A program made the translations under genes and the position numbers. From NCBI RefSeq assembly GCF_007991215.1, contig NZ_BJXX01000028.1:1-33049 (forward strand): a DNA stretch of 33,049 nucleotides, given 5' to 3'. The DNA comes from Aneurinibacillus danicus. Its GTDB lineage: Bacteria > Bacillota > Bacilli > Aneurinibacillales > Aneurinibacillaceae. Of the stretch, positions 16,266 to 24,590 are shown piece by piece. Within the stretch, counting starts at the first letter, position 1; every line of letters begins with the position of its first letter. The notes under the pieces were generated by a model. It worked only from the letters and a program-made list of their open reading frames with translations. It had not been told where the DNA came from and did not search any database.

Positions 16266-16904
16266 TCACCGCTCTCTTTTATTCCCGATATACGGTCCGA
16301 CGGCGCCCCGGCTAATCGCTTTGTGCGCAATAATCCAGCGTTCATTTTCATTGTTTTTCATCATTGTGTATTGAATGCGATATTTCTGTCCTGTTTCGAT
16401 CGTACCCAGATATTCGACAATCGCCGTATTTTTGTAGTACGATGTGACGCGCGCTTCCGGCAATTTCATGGATAACGGACTAATTTGACGAAAAGTCGGA
16501 TTCGTCGCCAATTCCTGACCCGGTATGGAGTAGCTTAAATCGATGGTTTCATGCGTAAGCTGTGTGGACAACTGTTCACTCCAATTTTGGGCATAGTAGT
16601 CGTGCATCTGTTTTTTAGTTGTGAAATCGAGGTACGTATGGATCGGCTGATTTTTAACATAGGCGATCTTTGTGCGCTGTGTCGCGCGCTGTACTTTTTG
16701 CTCCGCTTCCCGGATCGCATTCAATAGCTCCTGACGCTGAGCCGTCGTTATCTTTGGGATTTTGTGTTCGAATGACATCGGACCTTCGATCGGCGTTTTG
16801 CCGTGTTCACTTTGGATTTTCTGTCCGCCGCACCCGGCAACGGCAAACAATATCGTAAGAAGCATGATGAAAATGATTTGTGGCTGTGTATGCTGTCGCG
16901 GCAT
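16266..16904 (-). CDS. Predicted lipoprotein of unknown function
   Basis: A 212-residue protein with a lipoprotein signal: a charged start (MPRQHTQ), a hydrophobic core, and the lipobox VAGC with Cys near residue 25. It should be anchored on the outer leaflet. After a short linker come a helical stretch (TTAQRQELLNAIREAEQKVQRATQR) and a mixed alpha/beta part ending YRIQYTMMKNNENERWII, reminiscent of small secreted folds such as NTF2-like domains. That likeness is loose. The ATG at 16904 has a weak AGGGTG before it; a longer frame to 16985 would run into the aroA terminator and is rejected. It lies between aroA and ccpA on the same strand, bounded by terminators on both sides, so it needs its own promoter, which I did not find. 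Confidence 0.75.
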   Translation of the reverse strand: MPRQHTQPQIIFIMLLTILFAVAGCGGQKIQSEHGKTPIEGPMSFEHKIPKITTAQRQELLNAIREAEQKVQRATQRTKIAYVKNQPIHTYLDFTTKKQMHDYYAQNWSEQLSTQLTHETIDLSYSIPGQELATNPTFRQISPLSMKLPEARVTSYYKNTAIVEYLGTIETGQKYRIQYTMMKNNENERWIIAHKAISRGAVGPYIGNKRER

Positions 16905-16983
16905 ATGCGTCACCCTGTCTTCATAGAGAATGTTGTTTTTAGGGTGCGCGCTTGTTGCGTTTTTTATGTGTGAAGATGCGGAC

Positions 16984-17012
16984 ACAAAAACCGCTGGAAT
17001 TCTCCAGCGGTT
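16984..17012 (-). terminator. Terminator after aroA
   Basis: AACCGCTGGA (16989-16998) pairs perfectly with TCCAGCGGTT (17003-17012) around a four-base loop; on the minus strand TTTTTG follows. Confidence 0.9.
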
Positions 17013-17021
17013 GTTTATCTA

Positions 17022-18113
17022 CTATAATGTTGGTACGCTTTGTTTATAGAGGCCGGATTCGCGCAGTTTAGAGACGAATTCGTTAAACTGCGGAATATTG
17101 ATTTGCTGCTTGGCATCAGAAAGCGCAACATCCGGGTCCGGGTGCACTTCGATCATCACGCCATCCGCACCTACAGCTAAAGCAGCCTTCGCTGTCGGTA
17201 ACAGAATGTCGCGGCGTCCTGTAGAATGTGTTACATCGACAAATACTGGCAGGTGTGTCTCCTGCTTCAATATCGGAACGGCAGAGATATCGAGCGTATT
17301 CCGCGTCGCTTTCTCGTATGTGCGAATACCGCGCTCACATAGCATAACCTGATCATTTCCGCCCGATACGATATACTCGGCAGCATAAATAAATTCTTCA
17401 ATCGTAGCGGATAATCCACGCTTGAGCAGCACCGGCGTCTTCACTCGGCCCGCCGCTTTAAGCAACTCGAAGTTCTGCATATTGCGCGCACCAATCTGAA
17501 TGACATCGACATACCGGGTTGCCATTTCGATATCGGCCGGGGTTACGATTTCGCTCACAACCTTCAGACCGAACTCATCGGCAACCTGCCGCAGAATTTT
17601 CAGGCCCTCTTCACCGAGGCCCTGGAAATCGTAAGGAGATGTTCGCGGTTTAAACGCACCGCCGCGCAGCAGCGTAACACCGTTCGCTTTGAGCGCTTCC
17701 CCTACCTGGCGTACCTGTTCATACGATTCTACCGAACATGGTCCTGCCACCAGCACAGGATCTCCGCCACCGACCTGTGCGGTCCCCAGAGTGACAACGG
17801 TATCCTCCTGCTTTTTCTTGCGGCTCACGAGCAACGCTTTGCTGTTGTCGTCTTTTTGCAGTTCAAGAGAGGCCTTGAAGATTTGTTTAAACAGATGCTG
17901 GATTGTGCCATCCTCGAACGGACCTTTGTTGTTCTCGATAATGAGGTTCAACATCTGACGTTCGCGCTCAGGGTCAAAACGGTTAATTCCCTGCTTCAGC
18001 TTTATCTTTCCGATTTCCTGCACCATCTCAGCTCGTCTGTTAATCAGCTCCAGAATCTGCAAATTGACTGCGTCGAGATCGCTGCGAAGCTGCTCTAACT
18101 TTTCGTTGCTCAT
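17022..18113 (-). CDS. aroA: Chorismate mutase / DAHP synthase fusion
   Basis: Bifunctional entry enzyme of aromatic amino acid synthesis: DAHP synthase joins phosphoenolpyruvate and erythrose 4-phosphate, and the fused chorismate mutase domain confers feedback control and makes prephenate. The 363 residues split into an AroQ-type mutase at about 1-90 ([29 protein letters not shown]) and a DAHP synthase barrel at about 105-360 ([66 protein letters not shown]). Symbol follows B. subtilis use (aroA, also called aroG); it is not EPSP synthase. The ATG has AGGTGGAG before it. A good promoter and a terminator bracket it, so it is transcribed alone. Confidence 0.95.
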   Translation of the reverse strand: MSNEKLEQLRSDLDAVNLQILELINRRAEMVQEIGKIKLKQGINRFDPERERQMLNLIIENNKGPFEDGTIQHLFKQIFKASLELQKDDNSKALLVSRKKKQEDTVVTLGTAQVGGGDPVLVAGPCSVESYEQVRQVGEALKANGVTLLRGGAFKPRTSPYDFQGLGEEGLKILRQVADEFGLKVVSEIVTPADIEMATRYVDVIQIGARNMQNFELLKAAGRVKTPVLLKRGLSATIEEFIYAAEYIVSGGNDQVMLCERGIRTYEKATRNTLDISAVPILKQETHLPVFVDVTHSTGRRDILLPTAKAALAVGADGVMIEVHPDPDVALSDAKQQINIPQFNEFVSKLRESGLYKQSVPTL

Positions 18114-18170
18114 CTTCTCTCCACCTCTTGTTCTTTTTTCAAATAATTTTCAAAAAAATATTTAAAGTGT

Positions 18171-18199
18171 ATTATAACTTATTCTTTTTGCTTTGTCAG
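18171..18199 (-). promoter_or_regulatory. Sigma-A promoter of aroA
   Basis: On the minus strand CTGACA (18199-18194), 17 bases, TATAAT (18176-18171). About 55 bases of leader. Confidence 0.8.
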
Positions 18200-18307
18200 C
18201 CTTTCTATAAAAATAAGAGAAAGGAATTTCTTCTCCTGTCGCGAATACCTTACATAGTTCCTAAAACGTCAAAGAGAGATGCTTTATTATTGGAGGAGTT
18301 GCAAGGT

Positions 18308-20473
18308 ATGTACGAAGAGACTAAAAACCATATATTTGCGCTGGATATCGGCACGCGCAGCGTCGTCGGCCTCCTTGTTTCACCTGCCCCCGGCGGTAAA
18401 TTCACCGTTCTCGGCTATGAGCGCGAAGAACACGAAGAGCGTTCGATGCTGGACGGTCAAATCCATGATGTCGTGGCTGTGGCCGATGTTATTATCCGGG
18501 TTAAACAACGGCTGGAATCGAAATTGAATGTTACATTAACGGACGTGGCGGTAGCCGCCGCCGGTCGTTCGCTTCATACGCAGCGCACCCTGGTCACTGA
18601 AGATATTTCCGGACTCGGACAACTTACACACAACCATATCGTTGCGCTTGAGTTATCTGCCGTTCAGCAGGCACAGCGTATGCTGGCCAGGGAACATAAG
18701 ATAAATGATTTCAATCAATATTATTGTGTGGGCTACAGTGTCGTCAATTACTACCTGGATGGGGAGATGATCGGCAGTTTGATGGACCAGCGAGGCAACG
18801 AGGCCCGGGTAGAGGTCATTGCCACCTTCCTGCCACGTATGGTAGTGGACTCCCTCATCGCCGCACTGAAACGGGCCGATTTGAACATGCTGGCGCTCAC
18901 GCTTGAGCCAATTGCTGCGATTAATGTACTCGTACCTTCTACCATGCGCCGCTTGAATGTCGCGCTCGTCGATATCGGTGCAGGTACGTCGGATATCGCC
19001 ATTACAGGGGACGGGACCGTGATCGCTTACGGCATGGTGCCGGCCGCGGGAGATGAGATTACTGATGCGCTTAGTCAAGCATATCTGCTCGACTTCAATA
19101 TAGCGGAAGAAGTCAAACGCAAATTGTCCACACAGGAAGAGGTTACGTTCTCCGATATTCTGGGCATGGAGCATACCCTTACTCAGAACGAAGTCATCAG
19201 TCAAATCGAAGACGCAATCAACAACCTGGCTGATTTAATCAGCGATCGTATCTTGGAATTGAATAGCAAGCCGCCGCAAGCAGTCATGCTGATCGGCGGG
19301 GGGAGCCTAACCCCGAATTTGCCGCAAAAAGTGTCAGAGCGACTTAGCCTCCCGCAGGCACGTGTAGCTGTGAGGGGCGTAGACGCCATCCAGTCTTTTA
19401 CGGATAAAGCCGATCTGAGCGGACCTGAATTCGTCACCCCGCTTGGTATCGCAGTGGCAGCCAAGAAGCATCCGATTAAATATTTAACCGTATATTTGAA
19501 TGAAGAACCACTGCGTATTTTTGATTTGAAACAAATGACCGTAGGAGATGTGCTGTTGTACGCGGGTGTGGATATCAAACGCTTGCACGGACGCCCCGGA
19601 CTTGCCATGACTGTACATATGAACGGAAAATTGAAAATAATTCCCGGAGGACATGGAACCGCGCCTCAAATCCTGCTGAACGGAAATCCCGTTCAATTGG
19701 ATGCGCCGATACAAGCAGAGGATCGCTTAGTCTTTACACCGGGACAGGATGGAACATCTGCCACGGCAAAACCGATTGAACTTGCGGAAGATGAAAGTGT
19801 GGACACGCTTGATGTAATGCTAAATGATACGCCTTTATCTCTGTCTCCGATGGTGATGATTAACGGGCAGGAAGCCGCCTGGGATACACCGCTGAAAGAC
19901 AGGGACCAGATAGAAATCCGTCGGCCCTCCACGCTGCGGGAGGTGTTAACAGCCGCACAAGCATATACACCAAATATGGAAATGCAACAGTTCCAGTTTA
20001 CCGTTAACGGAAGAATCATGCGGCACGAATACGCTATGTATTCATTTTTCATAAACGGGCGGAAAGCACAATTAGACGATAAGATACAGAAAAACGATCA
20101 GATTGTCTATCATATGCAGGCATCAGCATCATTGCCTTCGATTGCCGATGTGCTTCCGGTCGAGGAGCAGACCGCAGTGAATACGATTGTGACATTTAAC
20201 GGAAAGACGCTGCAAATTCCGACAAGCGAGACGGAAATCTACCTGGACGGGGAGCGTGCTCAACTCTCGGATCCCATTCGTGCAAATGCAGCCATTACCT
20301 TGAAGGTACGTTTCAAGCGTGAGCCGGTATTCAGCGATGTGTTCCGTTACGTCAGCGACAACCTGCACGCTACCGAGCCGGGAAAAAAACTCGTCATCAC
20401 CATCAACGGTGCTCCAGCCTCCTTCCAGGACCCCATCAAAACCGGAGACATACTGGAGTTTGAATGGAAATAG
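18308..20473 (+). CDS. FtsA/PilM-like actin-fold ATPase with C-terminal NG-repeat region
   Basis: A 721-residue protein with two halves. Residues about 8-390 are an FtsA/PilM-like ATPase: FALDIGTRSVVGLL (phosphate 1), NVALVDIGAGTSDIAI (phosphate 2), AVMLIGGGSLTPNLP (adenosine), and an SHS2-like insertion around 85-200. The second half has five related units containing h-NG-x4-h-x2-P-h-x3-D-x-h, whose N or D falls at 458, 519, 583, 647 and 700. The last is FQDPIKTGDILEFEWK. Spacing is near 60 residues, and the pattern recalls small beta-grasp (ThiS/MoaD/S4-like) modules. It is neither FtsA itself (no C-terminal amphipathic anchor) nor next to ftsZ. ATG follows GGAGGAG by nine bases; the 60-codon upstream extension lies over the aroA promoter. 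The role is unknown; the actin fold suggests morphogenesis or pilus/cell-surface assembly. Confidence 0.85.
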   Translation: MYEETKNHIFALDIGTRSVVGLLVSPAPGGKFTVLGYEREEHEERSMLDGQIHDVVAVADVIIRVKQRLESKLNVTLTDVAVAAAGRSLHTQRTLVTEDISGLGQLTHNHIVALELSAVQQAQRMLAREHKINDFNQYYCVGYSVVNYYLDGEMIGSLMDQRGNEARVEVIATFLPRMVVDSLIAALKRADLNMLALTLEPIAAINVLVPSTMRRLNVALVDIGAGTSDIAITGDGTVIAYGMVPAAGDEITDALSQAYLLDFNIAEEVKRKLSTQEEVTFSDILGMEHTLTQNEVISQIEDAINNLADLISDRILELNSKPPQAVMLIGGGSLTPNLPQKVSERLSLPQARVAVRGVDAIQSFTDKADLSGPEFVTPLGIAVAAKKHPIKYLTVYLNEEPLRIFDLKQMTVGDVLLYAGVDIKRLHGRPGLAMTVHMNGKLKIIPGGHGTAPQILLNGNPVQLDAPIQAEDRLVFTPGQDGTSATAKPIELAEDESVDTLDVMLNDTPLSLSPMVMINGQEAAWDTPLKDRDQIEIRRPSTLREVLTAAQAYTPNMEMQQFQFTVNGRIMRHEYAMYSFFINGRKAQLDDKIQKNDQIVYHMQASASLPSIADVLPVEEQTAVNTIVTFNGKTLQIPTSETEIYLDGERAQLSDPIRANAAITLKVRFKREPVFSDVFRYVSDNLHATEPGKKLVITINGAPASFQDPIKTGDILEFEWK

Positions 20474-20480
20474 CATGCAC

Positions 20481-20597
20481 AGGAGAGAGAAAAGAATGAG
20501 AATACGATTTTAATGTAGAAAAAGGCGAACGCCTTTTTCTTCCCTGGCTCTCATTTCCTCTTTCTCTCCTTCTTTTCTCACGATTTTCACAGAAAAA
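20481..20597 (+). repeat. Dispersed hairpin repeat, copy C
   Basis: Same layout as 4974-5092: AAAGAATGAG at 20491, the identical core AAAAAGGCGAACGCCTTTTT (within 20518-20539) 27 bases after it, a CT-rich right arm, and the end GATTTTCACAGAAAAA (20582-20597). The outer arms (AGGAGAGAGAAAAGAATGAG against TCTCATTTCCTCTTTCTCTC) are largely complementary, so the full unit can fold as a long stem. It starts eight bases after the FtsA-like stop codon and runs straight into the ytxJ terminator. Confidence 0.85.
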
Positions 20598-20641
20598 GAG
20601 GGGCACAGCATTACGCAGACATTGCTGTGCCCCTCTTTTTT
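20597..20641. terminator. Strong terminator at the ytxJ end
   Basis: AGAGGGGCACAGCA (20597-20610) pairs perfectly over 14 bases with TGCTGTGCCCCTCT (20623-20636), with A-rich and T-rich flanks, so it works both ways. The ytxJ stop codon overlaps its right edge. Confidence 0.93.
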
Positions 20642-20960
20642 ATGCGATAGCTTCCTTCAGGTTTTTCTCCGTAATATTCCAGTGCGATGTATGCCACACG
20701 ACGCTGCCGTCTTTCACATAGAGTACCTGGGGAGATTCGTGCTTAACGCCGAAACGTTCGGCGATTTCGTTCGATACCGGACGGGCGGTTTGCACGATAA
20801 CAAGTCCCCACGGCTTCATTCCTTCATGCTTGGCATATTGCATAAACTCATTATATGCTTGGCTGCTAATCGGGCATGTCGTACTATGCTTCAGCAGTAC
20901 GACCTCCGCATTTTCCTCCAGGAATTGATTTAACTCTTCAATTGTTGTTAGCTCTTTCAC
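20640..20960 (-). CDS. ytxJ: Bacillithiol system redox-active protein YtxJ
   Basis: Small thioredoxin-fold protein of Bacillales assigned to the bacillithiol system, thought to act as a monothiol redox protein. The 106 residues have LLKHSTTCPISSQAY with the single active-site Cys29 in TCPIS, and the cis-Pro segment HESPQVLYVKDG. GTG start, nine bases after AAAGGAG. In B. subtilis, ytxJ also lies near aroA and ccpA. It is convergent with the FtsA-like gene and shares the terminator with it. Confidence 0.9.
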   Translation of the reverse strand: MKELTTIEELNQFLEENAEVVLLKHSTTCPISSQAYNEFMQYAKHEGMKPWGLVIVQTARPVSNEIAERFGVKHESPQVLYVKDGSVVWHTSHWNITEKNLKEAIA

Positions 20961-21035
20961 TTTTTCTCTCTCTCCTTTCGTTTCATTTGCTTCCTATTCT
21001 ATATTACCCTTTTTTTCTCATGCCATAAATACAAA

Positions 21036-21068
21036 AAGCCGTCTGTATGCATAAGGCACACAGTGGCT
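21036..21068 (-). terminator. Probable terminator after the CotF-like pair
   Basis: On the minus strand AGCC-x-CTGT and ACAG-x-GGCT form an imperfect stem (21068-21036) followed by TTTTTGTATTT. Confidence 0.55.
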
Positions 21069-21074
21069 TCGCCT

Positions 21075-21413
21075 TTACTGTCCTGCTTGCTGTTTCGCTT
21101 CCGTGTGAGCCGACGATGCTTCCGCCGCCTGCCAGGCGGTCACTACCTGCTGCAAATTCCGGTTGGCCTGACTCGCCTGAGTAGCTACCTGTCCGATTTC
21201 ATCAGGAAGCGCATAGCGCGGTGCGGTCCAGCCGCTGGCAGTCATCACCTGGGCGACTTCCGCTACATTTTGTATCGAATGGTTCAACAGTTGCTGGAAG
21301 CCCTGGCTGAGTTCAGGACAACTTGTCTCGGTAATCGTCTGCGCATAGGCCATGACCATCATTTTCTCATGTGCCAGCAATTCCTCTGCAATCTGTTTGT
21401 CCGTCACAGGCAT
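21075..21413 (-). CDS. CotF-like spore coat protein
   Basis: A 112-residue protein matching the Coat F pattern: an all-helical, ferritin-like small domain starting DKQIAEELLAHEKMMVMAYAQTITETSCPELSQGF, then a second helix pair (LLNHSIQNVAEVAQVMTASGW). Such proteins are found in the spore coat of Bacillales. The C-terminal 30 residues are Ala- and Gln-rich. A ribosome binding site, GGGAAGGAGCGAGGGGC-like, precedes the ATG. It starts 16 bases after the stop of the next CotF-like gene, so the two form an operon ending at the terminator at 21036-21068. Confidence 0.8.
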   Translation of the reverse strand: MPVTDKQIAEELLAHEKMMVMAYAQTITETSCPELSQGFQQLLNHSIQNVAEVAQVMTASGWTAPRYALPDEIGQVATQASQANRNLQQVVTAWQAAEASSAHTEAKQQAGQ

Positions 21414-21429
21414 GCCCCTCGCTCCTTCC

Positions 21430-21663
21430 CTACTGAATTCCCTGCGGCGGATGTTGATGCTGATTCAGCATCTGACAGAGAAGTTGATAATTTTTCTGGT
21501 GACGCGTCGCCATCTGTCCACACACTTCCCTAAGTTCGGCGGTTACAACTTGTGACACCGCATTCATGTACGTCTTGCACAGCATTTCTTCCTGACTCAT
21601 CCTCGCTTCCAGCTGTACCAATTCGGCAGCAGTTAGAGGCTCCATCCGCATCTTCTGCACCAT
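21430..21663 (-). CDS. Second CotF-like spore coat protein
   Basis: A 77-residue protein, first gene of the pair. MEPLTAAELVQLEARMSQEEMLCKTYMNAVSQ and the following helix (LREVCGQMATRHQKNYQLLCQML) resemble the Coat F helix pattern of its neighbour, with Cys, Met and Gln frequent. The chosen ATG has GGAGG eight bases upstream. The open frame extends 24 codons further, but that part looks untranslated. The pair could have arisen by duplication or be heterodimer partners. I looked for a sporulation promoter (sigma-E or sigma-K) and saw none that is clear. Confidence 0.72.
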   Translation of the reverse strand: MVQKMRMEPLTAAELVQLEARMSQEEMLCKTYMNAVSQVVTAELREVCGQMATRHQKNYQLLCQMLNQHQHPPQGIQ

Positions 21664-21755
21664 ACTTTCAACCTCCGAAAATAAAGATCCAACTGTACAA
21701 CGTATAGTTTCTCCAAATTTTCTTAAGCTCCTCATACAAATCCTGTCAATAATAA

Positions 21756-21784
21756 TTGAGATATTTCACAGAATCGTGCATAAT
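21756..21784 (+). promoter_or_regulatory. Promoter of the dehydrogenase-family gene
   Basis: TTGAGA (21756-21761), 17 bases, CATAAT (21779-21784). Confidence 0.65.
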
Positions 21785-21844
21785 AAGTAAGGTTGAGGTT
21801 ATGAAAACAGGTTGTGTAAGATTTCAGAAGAGGTGGTTACAGAC

Positions 21845-22924
21845 ATGAAAAAAACAGTAGTGGTAATGCAGGGCGATCAAACAGGACAAGAACTTCTCGA
21901 TGAAGCGCTGCGCGTGCTCCAACCAGAAGTTATCGGCTTTGATATCGAGCTTGAAACATATGATTTAAGTCTTGAAAACCGCAAAAGAACGAATAACGAA
22001 GTCGTACATGAAGCAGCCCGCGCTATGAAACGGACAGGCTTCGGTCTGAAGGCTGCGACCATCACACCGGAAGAAAAAGGATCTGTAGGAAGCCCGAATG
22101 CGATTCTCCGTCGCGAAATCGACGGAAAAGTCATCCTGCGGACCGGCCGCCGTATTCCCGGCATTCGTCCGGTAGCTGGTGCATACGCTCCGATTTCCGT
22201 TGTACGCATGGCCGTAGGCGATGCATACGGTGCAAAAGAATGGCGTGAAGGCGAAGGCGTAGACGAAGTAGCGTACCGCACGGAAAAAGTCGATCGTAAA
22301 ACATGCCGCGCCGTAGCGGAATTTGCGTTCCGTCATGCACAAAAAACAAACGCCAAAGTATTCGGCGGTCCGAAATATACGGTAAGTCCGGTATACGAAG
22401 GCATGCTGAAAGAAGAAATGGACGCTGCAAGCAAGCGCTACCCGACCGTGCAATACGAACCGCAGTTGATCGATGCAACGTATGCACTGCTCCTGTCTTC
22501 CGCAGGCGATGCCATGGTTATTCCAGCGTTGAACCGCGACGGCGACTGCTTGAGCGACATGGTACTGCAGATGTTCGGATCTATCGCAGGTGCGGAATCT
22601 GTACTGCTTGGATTCGACGAAGAGTTCAATACGCAAGCCGTTATGGTAGAAGCTCCTCACGGTACGGCTCCGACACTCCAGGGCAAGAACATTGCCAATC
22701 CAATGGCCATGATTCTCGCTTGCGCCTCTCTGCTCACCTACTTCCATGAGCAAAAAGCCACGATGGCCTCTCGCGCTATTTATGAAGCAACAATCGAAGC
22801 TGTAAGTCAAGGCGTTCGCACGGCTGACCTTGGAGGCAGCGCAACGACAAGCGAATTCACGGATGAAGTGATTCAACGCGTGAAAACAAAACTCGATGTA
22901 TGGTCTACCATGCAGAACTTCTAA
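21845..22924 (+). CDS. Isocitrate/isopropylmalate dehydrogenase-family protein
   Basis: A 359-residue member of the beta-decarboxylating dehydrogenase family, which oxidises and decarboxylates a malate-type substrate with NAD(P) and Mg or Mn. Visible parts: GDQTGQELLDEALRVL near the start, GSPNAILR with the substrate arginine region, the metal/substrate segment NRDGDCLSDMVLQMFGSIAGAES, and EAPHGTAPTLQGKNIANPMAMI near the end. It is divergent from IcdA and LeuB: the usual loop carrying the catalytic Tyr is replaced by EWREGEG-type sequence, and the VHKAN motif reads GGPKYTVSP, so the catalytic Lys may be that in GPKY. The substrate cannot be assigned. ATG follows GAGGTGG. Monocistronic, with promoter and terminator. 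Confidence 0.8.
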   Translation: MKKTVVVMQGDQTGQELLDEALRVLQPEVIGFDIELETYDLSLENRKRTNNEVVHEAARAMKRTGFGLKAATITPEEKGSVGSPNAILRREIDGKVILRTGRRIPGIRPVAGAYAPISVVRMAVGDAYGAKEWREGEGVDEVAYRTEKVDRKTCRAVAEFAFRHAQKTNAKVFGGPKYTVSPVYEGMLKEEMDAASKRYPTVQYEPQLIDATYALLLSSAGDAMVIPALNRDGDCLSDMVLQMFGSIAGAESVLLGFDEEFNTQAVMVEAPHGTAPTLQGKNIANPMAMILACASLLTYFHEQKATMASRAIYEATIEAVSQGVRTADLGGSATTSEFTDEVIQRVKTKLDVWSTMQNF

Positions 22925-22954
22925 TTTTATGTAATCTTTTATATAATAAGCAAG

Positions 22955-22989
22955 AGGTCCATTCCTTACCTGGTGAGGATGGACCTTTT
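22955..22989 (+). terminator. Terminator of the dehydrogenase-family gene
   Basis: AGGTCCATTCC pairs with GGATGGACCT (one bulged T), followed by TTTTG. Confidence 0.8.
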
Positions 22990-23021
22990 GCACTTCCTGG
23001 TTTAGAAAGGATAGATGCAGT

Positions 23022-24557
23022 GTGAGGTTTGCAAAACGGATTATCTCAACCGGCTTTGCCATCTTGCTCCTCTGCTCATTCGTTCTTCTTACCAATAATA
23101 CGTCCGCCGATTTCTCTTATCGGGTTACGAGTATTTTGATGAGCGATTACAAGCTGAATGTGCAGGGATGGGTCGAAGATGTAAAACCATCGGTCACGAA
23201 AAAACAATACGAGCATGCGACGTACACATACTATAATTACCGCAGCGGAAAACGTTCATTTCGCTTAATAACGGTGGAAATCGATAACGGGGACGTTATG
23301 TATTTTGCAGAAAATCATGTGACAAGCGAGGCGAATCGGGTCTCTCTGCGCATCACGGCAAAAGATGGGAACCCGCAGGAGATTTATTCGTTTCTTCCCG
23401 GAAAGCCGTCCGCATGGCAAAAACTGACCGAAATGCCTGATTCTCTGAATGCGCCTACATATGCAGAAGGGGAGAAGCTATCGTATCGTATCGGCAAGAC
23501 CGAGGTATACCGGCCGCTGGGCCATACAGTATTCGAAGAGATGCCTTATTACTCTCCCAATGTAACCGTGCGAAAAAAAAGCAAGGACATGGAATATGAG
23601 GCTGTGCTCCCTGCCGACAGCACATCCATGAGCACGAACTGGGGGATTCTCTCGGGCCCTCCTCTGATAAATTGGAGCGAACAAAAAGCATACAAAAAAG
23701 CGTTGGACATCGAATTCGATCAGGATAAAAAGCTTCGGGGAGACGGTGCCTATACAATGATTCCAAAGAATTACGAGCCAGCAACCGAGACGGCGTTTTA
23801 CCGAAATCCCAGCAATGGCGAAGGACTTCGTGCGAATGAATTTGTCTCCCAACCCTCTATGGGCAAGCTGTTTACCGATATCTCCACCCATCTGGCCTAT
23901 ACTGCGGTAGCCGCACAAAACGAAGAAGGATATTGGCCGACCTATCCTCGTTCCAAATGGCTTAATAAAGAATACCGCATCGGCTACGCTTATATGGATA
24001 ACCGGCGAAACGCAGACAATGCAACATTCCTGCTGCGCTACCTGCAGCAGAAACCGGATTCAGCGGTTCGGCAAGCGTTAAACAAATGGGACAGCTATCT
24101 GCTTCGATATATCGACAGATACAACCAGCAGGTAGACGGTCGCACAATCAGCTTTATTCCTGATTATGTCGGCCATGAAGGCAGCAGGCGCACACATACG
24201 TCGCTTAACCACCTGGCGGCCAATATGAATTATCTACTTGAAGCGTATCTGTATGACCGGGATCCCGCCAAGAAAAAAGCGGCTGAAAAACTGTACGCAG
24301 CATTGGAAGTCACCAATCAAAAGTGGATTCGTCCGGACTCTAACTTCTATTACGCGCTTACGCCTTCCTTCTCGCCTTATCCGGCGGAGGACTATTATAA
24401 ACTAACGCGCGACGACTTGCTCCATTCGCAAACGCTGCTGGTTCTGCTTCACGGACAGCGCAGTAAAACGCTGCAATATTTAATCGAGCAAAAGGAAAAA
24501 TGGATAAACGCCCATCCGGCACCGGAAGTGAAATTTCCAGAAATCAAAACCCCCTGA
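23022..24557 (+). CDS. Secreted or membrane-anchored protein, possible alpha/alpha-toroid fold
   Basis: A 511-residue protein with an N-terminal signal or anchor (RFAKRIISTGFAILLLCSF, about residues 1-28), so it acts outside the membrane. About 35-200 is beta-rich. About 285-490 is helical with aromatic- and Gly-rich connections (EGYWPTYPRSKWL, NADNATFLLRYLQQKP, SLNHLAANMNYLLEAYLYDRDP), which resembles the alpha/alpha-toroid domains of D-glucuronyl C5-epimerase-like and other sugar-acting proteins. I do not assign a reaction. GTG start at 23022 behind AGAAAGGAT. The stop codon lies inside its own terminator stem. The gene stands alone. Confidence 0.8.
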   Translation: MRFAKRIISTGFAILLLCSFVLLTNNTSADFSYRVTSILMSDYKLNVQGWVEDVKPSVTKKQYEHATYTYYNYRSGKRSFRLITVEIDNGDVMYFAENHVTSEANRVSLRITAKDGNPQEIYSFLPGKPSAWQKLTEMPDSLNAPTYAEGEKLSYRIGKTEVYRPLGHTVFEEMPYYSPNVTVRKKSKDMEYEAVLPADSTSMSTNWGILSGPPLINWSEQKAYKKALDIEFDQDKKLRGDGAYTMIPKNYEPATETAFYRNPSNGEGLRANEFVSQPSMGKLFTDISTHLAYTAVAAQNEEGYWPTYPRSKWLNKEYRIGYAYMDNRRNADNATFLLRYLQQKPDSAVRQALNKWDSYLLRYIDRYNQQVDGRTISFIPDYVGHEGSRRTHTSLNHLAANMNYLLEAYLYDRDPAKKKAAEKLYAALEVTNQKWIRPDSNFYYALTPSFSPYPAEDYYKLTRDDLLHSQTLLVLLHGQRSKTLQYLIEQKEKWINAHPAPEVKFPEIKTP

Positions 24558-24583
24558 CCGCTCGGCAATCAGGGGGTTCTTTA
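24548..24583 (+). terminator. Terminator overlapping the secreted-protein stop codon
   Basis: AACCCCCTGA (24548-24557) pairs perfectly with TCAGGGGGTT (24569-24578), then CTTT. The TGA of the stem is the stop codon. The A-rich left side allows two-way action. Confidence 0.85.
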
Positions 24584-24590
24584 CGTGTGT

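Noticed and set aside
18128-18307. 60-residue N-terminal extension of the FtsA-like protein
   Set aside because: It covers the aroA promoter region and lacks a ribosome binding site; the ATG at 18308 has GGAGGAG.
21965-23095. A 376-codon open frame on the minus strand
   Set aside because: It lies antisense to the dehydrogenase-family gene and its composition (very rich in Phe, Arg and Cys) is that of a shadow. No ribosome binding site or family signature is visible.
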